This document shows positions 58,190-64,000 of a stretch of DNA of 64,000 nucleotides, one piece after another; positions within the stretch are counted from its first letter, which is position 1, and every line of letters starts with the position of its first letter. Position numbers and translations under genes: made by a program. Where the stretch lies: NCBI GenBank assembly GCA_027405735.1, contig JAPEHQ010000001.1, forward strand, positions 2,232,001 through 2,296,000. The letters are read 5' to 3'. This stretch comes from Mucor racemosus (lineage: Eukaryota; Mucoromycota; Mucoromycetes; Mucorales; Mucoraceae). The notes under the pieces were generated by a model. It made no database searches and had not been told where the DNA came from. It was given only the letters and a program-made list of their open reading frames with translations.

Positions 58190-59920
58190 ACCGCTACTAA
58201 ATCGTATAATTTGATATGCAGAAAAAAGCTCTTAAAGCATTTATTCTTTTTTTTGACAATTCTACAAATCATCGTTCAATATGACTGAATATTAATGAAT
58301 TAGAGAAAATACAACTGGTAAAAAACTGATACACAACAATTTACATTGAGGTCAAAATAGATAAAAGGTGCATTAATTGTTAATCGTTGTGTAGTGGTGG
58401 TGGAAATCGCAACATTTTGATAGATAGAAATTACAGGACCAAGATATTGTATTTGCCTCCGGATTTTTAAAAGGGTTTAAAAGCATACTTCATCAAACTT
58501 ATTTCGATGTTAAATACTTCTCACCATATGCTACTATTATCATCTTGTTTTTTATTCAATTGCTGTACTATTAAAAATCAAGCTTTTCATAGCTTATAAC
58601 AATGACAATGGGGTGTTTCTAGTTTTAGATTGACATTTATTATAAGGCGGGCTGATGATACGTTTTATACTACTGTAGATGAACCAGTCAATTTGATTTA
58701 TCTGATTTGAATGCAAATACCGAAGAACTATTTGTAAGTACTTAATTTGGTTCTGGTAAAGCATTGAATAAATTGGCTTGGGACAAAAAAGAGGGTAAAA
58801 GATGGCAATAGATTCCAGTGATGGCCAATTTTATGTTTATTATGTTTAATGATATTGGAGAGGTAAGACTAAAACTTAATGTAAATCACCTTTAGCGCAT
58901 TAATTATCAAGTAAGACTATATCATCGTCAAATAAACTACCACACAATATTAACATGTATAAATATTTACAGTAATAAGCTTGAATCAAGTGGATACAGC
59001 ATCATTAATTCTTGAAAGAGTTCGGAAGTATTATAAAATCTCTTATTTTTAAGTCTTACAAGGCTTATAAGCGGAATATTAATTTCGAAAATTATTCTTG
59101 TCCAGATCATCAATTTTGACATTTTTTAATTTTTTTTTTCTGGTTTTGCAAATCTAGAGCTAATTATACTACCAATTATAAAAACAAAAATATACACATA
59201 TACAGAATCTAGCGCTCTATTTGCTCGATAAAAAATAATAAACATTTTTATTGCAAAATATTACATGAAAATCCTTTAATCAAAAATCCGTTTTTGGGCC
59301 AAAAATGCTGATTTCAATTACTTAACATTTAATATTAAGCTTTTATCAAATGTGTATTAGCTATGGCTACAATTTTCTCTCACAATGTAGTATATTTAAA
59401 CGTTGATTTCGGTATCAAAATTTGATTTTTCTGTTTTTTGATCAAAATCATGAGTGTTGGTAAGGATAAAATGAGTCCCAAAAATGTCCGCTACAGAGTC
59501 TGAATTTTCAGACCGTATATGGTTAAATATAAGAAAAGTTGAGAAAAGAACGCTTTTTTATTTAAAACATAATGGATATATCATAATATAACAGACTTAG
59601 CCGTTCAATCTTGCTATGTTCAATTGCGGCGTTGCTCTACGGGCTCATTTTTGCAATTTTTTAATGAATGTATGAAGTATGGTATGACGAACTGTTTTGC
59701 TGGTAGAAAAATGTATGTTTATATGGCAACAGATATTGCCTATTTTATTTAGTTTATAATTCATTCGCTGTAATGCTGCTTTTACATTGACTGAAATGTG
59801 CAATTTAATAGGGTTTTAAATACTCTAAATAATAATGTAAAGCTTTGAGAATCCTTTTCTACGTGTGTTGTTTCTCCCTTTTTGTTTTCATATTCCAAAG
59901 ATATATTCACCGTTTGACTC
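58190..59920 (+). repeat. R2 dispersed repeat, copy 5
   Basis: The longest uninterrupted R2 copy, including the WD40-like exon (58748-58861) followed by a GTAAGA donor, then the AT-rich tail almost identical to 55130-55970. Truncated at its 3' end, where a partial L4 LTR begins. Confidence 0.8.
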
Positions 59921-59929
59921 AATTATGGC

Positions 59930-60590
59930 ATCATATTATTTCATCCTCCCAACGGTTAATCAAACAAGTAACTATGAAATCAACATCCAACCATATTTAG
60001 CGCAGAATTGAAGCAAGGCAACTCACAAGCTCTTCAAGCACGGTTAAATTATAATTAATCTATTTAATCATCATAAATTACTATCACCAAACAAATCTAA
60101 TTGATTTATCGAGATTTTGTAAATCAAAATTAGAATGAATTAACTATGGGTTATATAGTTATTGGGATTGTGTGATAATATCTAATGGATCTCTGTCCAT
60201 TAGATGTGACAATAAAAATTATTACTAATGTGTATGAATATAATATGTTATGTTTCGGTGGTGATATTAGAACCATGCTTCTATGATTCAATAGTAGCAT
60301 GGTGATAGAAGACGCATGAAATATGACCTTGCTTGATTTGCATGTTGAACATCATGGTTTGACAGATGTTCTAAATTGGTAAAGTTGGTAATTCCTAATT
60401 CTGATAGTGAACTAATGGTTTAATAACGCCTTTGAAATTGCATGTCAAAATTTCAATGTCATATTATTATAAAAGTCCATTCTTTTATATCAAAATAAAC
60501 AATATCTTATTTTTATTATACAGTTGAAGAACTAATTTATTATTACTCATTCTCTTTTGATTATATATATTTTTTTTTTAGGTATTATTA
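59930..60590. mobile_element. Truncated L4 LTR, reverse orientation, containing L3
   Basis: Reverse complement of internal parts of 52388-52938 (the GATGAAATAATATG and TATAATAAAAACAAGATAT blocks), split by the L3 element at 60102-60411. Terminal sequences are missing at the 59930 side. Confidence 0.65.
60102..60411. mobile_element. LTR-like element, family L3, second copy
   Basis: 310 bp, starts TGATTTATCG and ends CTGATAGTGAA. Exact 5-bp duplication CTAAT at 60097-60101 and 60412-60416. Reverse orientation relative to 54777-55073. Confidence 0.75.
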
Positions 60591-60960
60591 TTCACAAAAC
60601 TGAAGATAATATGCGATAAAAAATATGTATTTTACGCGTTGTTTTTAATTCTTTTATGAGATATAATGTAAATTTAGAAACAGTTTACATAATGCGACCA
60701 ATTTATTTCTAATTAGTAATGACGCCTACGGTATTATATACCTATTGCAATAAGAGCTTATTCCAATTTATATATAATTTATCAAGGATGAGTCTGTTTA
60801 CTTTCCTTATTATATAACAACAAGTGCAAATAGCAGCAGGTAAACAAACTGTTCTTTAAATTTATAAAATGCATAATGACCCATGATGGGAGCTGAAGCG
60901 TGAAGCTAAAACCTGGAACATCTATTACGCAAATATAATCTATATATTTTCTCTGTGGAA
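60591..60960. other. Unassigned AT-rich stretch
   Basis: Between the truncated L4 and R1 copy E. No gene or clear repeat. Confidence 0.4.
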
Positions 60961-62645
60961 TGAAGGCTTACTTGGGCTCCTATTCATTGGAAACTAATTT
61001 TACACACTGATTTGAATAAAAGTACGCAGCAAATTATAAACATTCTTTGCCGATAATTTTCTCAACACAGAGTAGCTTGTGAAAGTTTCTATCTGAGGCA
61101 ATTTTGTCAAACATTTGTACCTACTACTACTATATGTAAAATTGGAAATTACTAGGTCCAAATTCATCCAGATAGAGTTCTTCGTTGTCGAGTTTCTATT
61201 ATGGTTGTTGTAAAATGTAGGTTTCAGATGGTTCTCAGAAAGACTTCAAATTTTCTCATCAATATTGAGTTAATGTTTTCCAAATTTTAGAAGGAAATGT
61301 GCCTTCGCTTCATATGACTATTAGTAATTACCTGTTTCAAATTAAACGAGTTAATAACAAAATGTAAGTGTATTAACCTAACATTAACCTAACTTTATTG
61401 TCCTAGCTTTGATTTAAAACTGATGGTACAATTCAAACTCTAGAATTGAGGTATTAGTTTTTTGTATCTACAAGATAAACCCAGTTGTAAGTTACTCTGT
61501 ATTTTTTATTTCAGCGAAAATTATTGATTTTTGATAGAGAAAGTCAAAACAGTAATTCACATTACGACCTACAGTCTAGCATTTACGTCAAGCCGGGTTT
61601 TGCCAGCCAATTTTAATAGTATAAGCTGGGCTCGATAACATCTCTATTACAGTCTGATATAGCTGGGTTTAAAAAGTGATTTGTAAAAAATGACCTAAAA
61701 ATGATTAAAAAAGCAAGTTTATTTTATAAGTCATGAACTGCAAAGTAAGTTAAACTAGCGTATTAAATGTTTTTTATAGAGTTTTAAATTCTGCATTTAA
61801 TTGTATAAAATTTGGACAAATGTTCTAGCTTAAAATTTGCGTAAGATATGATTGAAGTTTTGGAGGTTTTTTGAAGGTACACATTATTTTTTATAAACAC
61901 ATTTGAAATGTAAGTAGCTAAGGTAATGGGCAACAAAATTATCTATCGATCGAGCCATAGAGAAATCTTTTAGCTGCATTTTTTGCAGAGAAAACAAAAT
62001 TTTTGTCAATTTTTTTTTAAAATTCAGAATTTAGGATGAGGGTATACAAGGCAAAAATGGATGCTAAAAATGAAGGTATATTTTTGTACACATTTTTGAG
62101 GATATATCTACGAAAAATCAATATTTTGAAAAACTCTAAATTGGGTCCGAGAGAGCTCAACGAGTTCGATGACAAGAGTGTAAAAAAAAAATACCATCCA
62201 ATCCAACGAATACTCTGAAACCTACTATAGAAATGCCAAAAAAATGAAAAAAAATAAAAGTGCTCAGAATTCTTTCATATTGAAATATGTTATAGAACAC
62301 TTTAAAACGGGCAAGTTTTATTATTAAAACGTGCTCGTGTAGCTTACTTTCTTGTAGAGATATGAAGCATCAAAGCATTTAATTTTTATCAGTGAAATAC
62401 GCGTAAAAATCTGAAACATTAACATTGAGAAGATTATACCAACTGCAAAGAATAGGATATTTTGGGATACTTGTTTTTGGATTAAAGTTGATCATCTTAG
62501 GTATATTAACATATAATTTTTTGTTGGCGCTATTTAGTGAAAAAAAAAGTTGAGCAGGAATGAAAAGTCAGACCTAGTTTTTCCAGAGAAAAAGCAATGG
62601 AAATTGCATTTTTTTTTTGTGATTTTTTGTAAGATAAAAGCCATT
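60961..62645 (+). repeat. R1 dispersed repeat, copy E
   Basis: Carries the MRVYKAKMDA frame at 62036 on the plus strand, broken by frameshift after about 55 codons. The second half (KKKCSEFF-like to FYY) lies in another frame. About 100 bp near 61570-61670 is extra relative to copy D. Confidence 0.7.
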
Positions 62646-62963
62646 GTTAAACAGTGACAGCATATTACAGGAGTAATTCTTGTGCATTTTCTGTAGTATA
62701 ATAATAATGAAATTTTTACTATCAGATACACGCAGGCTTTGGGGCTTATAATCTTTCAGACGGTAAAGATATTGTTTTATATGCATTTTATTTTTGTGTA
62801 TTATTATAAACCATACATTTCAGAGAGTAAAATATAAAAGCATAAAACAACAATAAAATAATCTTTTGTATACATTTGTTTGAATATACTATAAAACATA
62901 TATCAGCACACGACACAAAAGCAAATAAAACGTCTCACGTTAATTTGAGATTTTACAAAAAAA
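62646..62963. other. Upstream flank of the tRNA gene (3' side on plus strand)
   Basis: AT-rich. On the minus strand the tRNA is followed by T-runs (TTTTTTTG at about 62957), a typical pol III terminator. Confidence 0.5.
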
Positions 62964-63036
62964 TGCCTGCTAACAGAATCGAACTGTTGACCTTCTGCTT
63001 ACTAGGCAGACGCTCTGCCAACTGAGCCAAGAAGGC
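62964..63036 (-). tRNA. tRNA-Thr (anticodon AGT)
   Basis: 73 nt without intron. D stem GCTC/GAGC, anticodon stem TCTGC/GCAGA with loop CTAGTAA, T stem AACAG/CTGTT with loop TTCGATT. Internal promoter boxes TGGCTCAGTTGG and GGTCAACAGTTCGATTC-like. The acceptor stem GCCTTCT/AGCAGGC has one T-C mismatch at position 5. Discriminator A; CCA not encoded. A poly(T) terminator follows on the minus strand. Confidence 0.9.
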
Positions 63037-64000
63037 AATTTTGTGATTTCGGAATAATAAAATTAAATATAAGCAACTATAAAAACAACACGGATAAATA
63101 AAAAGCCGCGGAAATGTATATAACCGAAGCAATTATATCTTGATTTTTATTATTTTGTGGGATTAATGCTAGCTTTTGTTAAGTAATCATTTTAGAGAGA
63201 ATGTGTAGATTAAGTTATCTGAATAGCGAGAGTGCGTAACATATAAATGATAACAGCATGATAAATTTCTGTAGAAGATGATTACGGAAAAGTGAAAAAA
63301 AAAAATAACGTCCATCTGAACCACCATGATAGCATCAAGTATACATAATAAGCATATGTAAATTATTAAAATAAGGCTATCCCCATATTTCTGAAACTAC
63401 TACATTAAAACTGATTATTGAAGCTTTGGTTTTCTTTAATAAGGATTAAAGACTTTGCAGTCGAAGCAGCTGTCAAATACAGAGTTATTGAAATTGAGAT
63501 TGCATTTCTTTAAAACAAATTTTATTTCATTGAGATTTCTATAATTTCTTAACTTATTAAATTGTATGATTAGATACCAAATGAAAGTTCCTGGATATCT
63601 ATTTATAATAGTCTTTCAGGGAGAAATGATAGAAATTAAAAGAATCTTTTAATGCATTGACAAATTCAAAATACTTCAAATTAGCAGTTTTTGCTCCAGC
63701 TTATGCCTCTTGATTAAAGAAACACAAGATATACAAATAAATCCAAGCTTCCAAGGATAATGTCGTATTTTCTTTGGTCAGTGTTTATTAGCATTTATGC
63801 TCATCAATATTGAAATTTGAGATGTGACATATTATTGTGCCTAATATCTATTTACTAGATCTTAATTTCATATAGAATCTAGCAACTGCAATCCCAAAAT
63901 TCACAATATGTAACCAATACAAAACTCTATTGTGATGTCTCCCCAATCATTACTTTCAGAAATATCCTAATATATAAAGTCTATCTTTATTCATAAAATT
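63037..64000. other. Intergenic, nothing recognised
   Basis: AT-rich with only short frames; no repeat matched within this window. Confidence 0.45.

Overview
The window is eukaryotic nuclear DNA, AT-rich, with many short introns (mostly 45-110 nt, GTAAG-type donors, TAG/CAG acceptors). It looks like a Mucoromycota fungus, most likely Mucorales. The support is a UGO1-type fungal mitochondrial fusion protein, a PXP-18-like peroxisomal SCP2 protein, a kelch/transmembrane protein, a fungal EAF6 and the compact intron style. Species cannot be fixed from the sequence alone. No bacterial features, CRISPR arrays or prophage were seen.

Layout. 1-4.5 kb: repeat debris. 4.8-17.6 kb, gene-rich: ornithine decarboxylase (-), polyprenyl diphosphate synthase COQ1 (-), an ELO fatty acid elongase (+), a kelch membrane protein (-), an unknown 207-aa protein (+) and a peroxisomal SCP2 protein (-). 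18.0-26.0 kb: a repeat island with solo LTRs and a large inverted repeat. 26.0-31.6 kb: a small four-helix-type membrane protein (-), UGO1 (-) and a histidine/glycine repeat protein with a CsbD-like tail (+). 31.8-32.9 kb: a repeat copy. 33.3-48.7 kb, the densest gene block: a 1528-aa fatty acyl-CoA reductase fused to a GPAT/DHAPAT-like acyltransferase (-), EAF6 (+), a hotdog thioesterase (+), a WHI5/NRM1-like protein (+), AP-1 gamma-adaptin (-) and a serine carboxypeptidase (-). 49.4-62.6 kb: a second repeat island. A tRNA-Thr(AGT) lies at 63.0 kb.

The genes do not form one pathway. Lipid metabolism recurs: elongase, SCP2/peroxisome, acyl-CoA thioesterase, reductase-acyltransferase fusion and polyprenyl synthase. 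The rest are housekeeping genes for polyamines, vesicle coats, chromatin, cell cycle, mitochondrial fusion and vacuolar proteolysis.

The repeat islands can be read in detail. I distinguish five LTR-like families, named here L1-L5: L1 351 bp, L2 483-499 bp, L3 about 300 bp, L4 about 550 bp, L5 234 bp. I also name two long dispersed repeats, R1 and R2, and TIR-type fragments ending in CACTACGGCC/CACTACGACC. R1 has a recurring small reading frame. R2 carries a broken WD40 exon resembling dynein intermediate chain. Eight LTR-like copies have exact 5-bp target duplications, and several empty sites exist in paralogous copies in this same window, so the order of insertions can be reconstructed. Exon coordinates for all genes were derived by hand from splice-site and reading-frame continuity; no alignment or RNA evidence was available.
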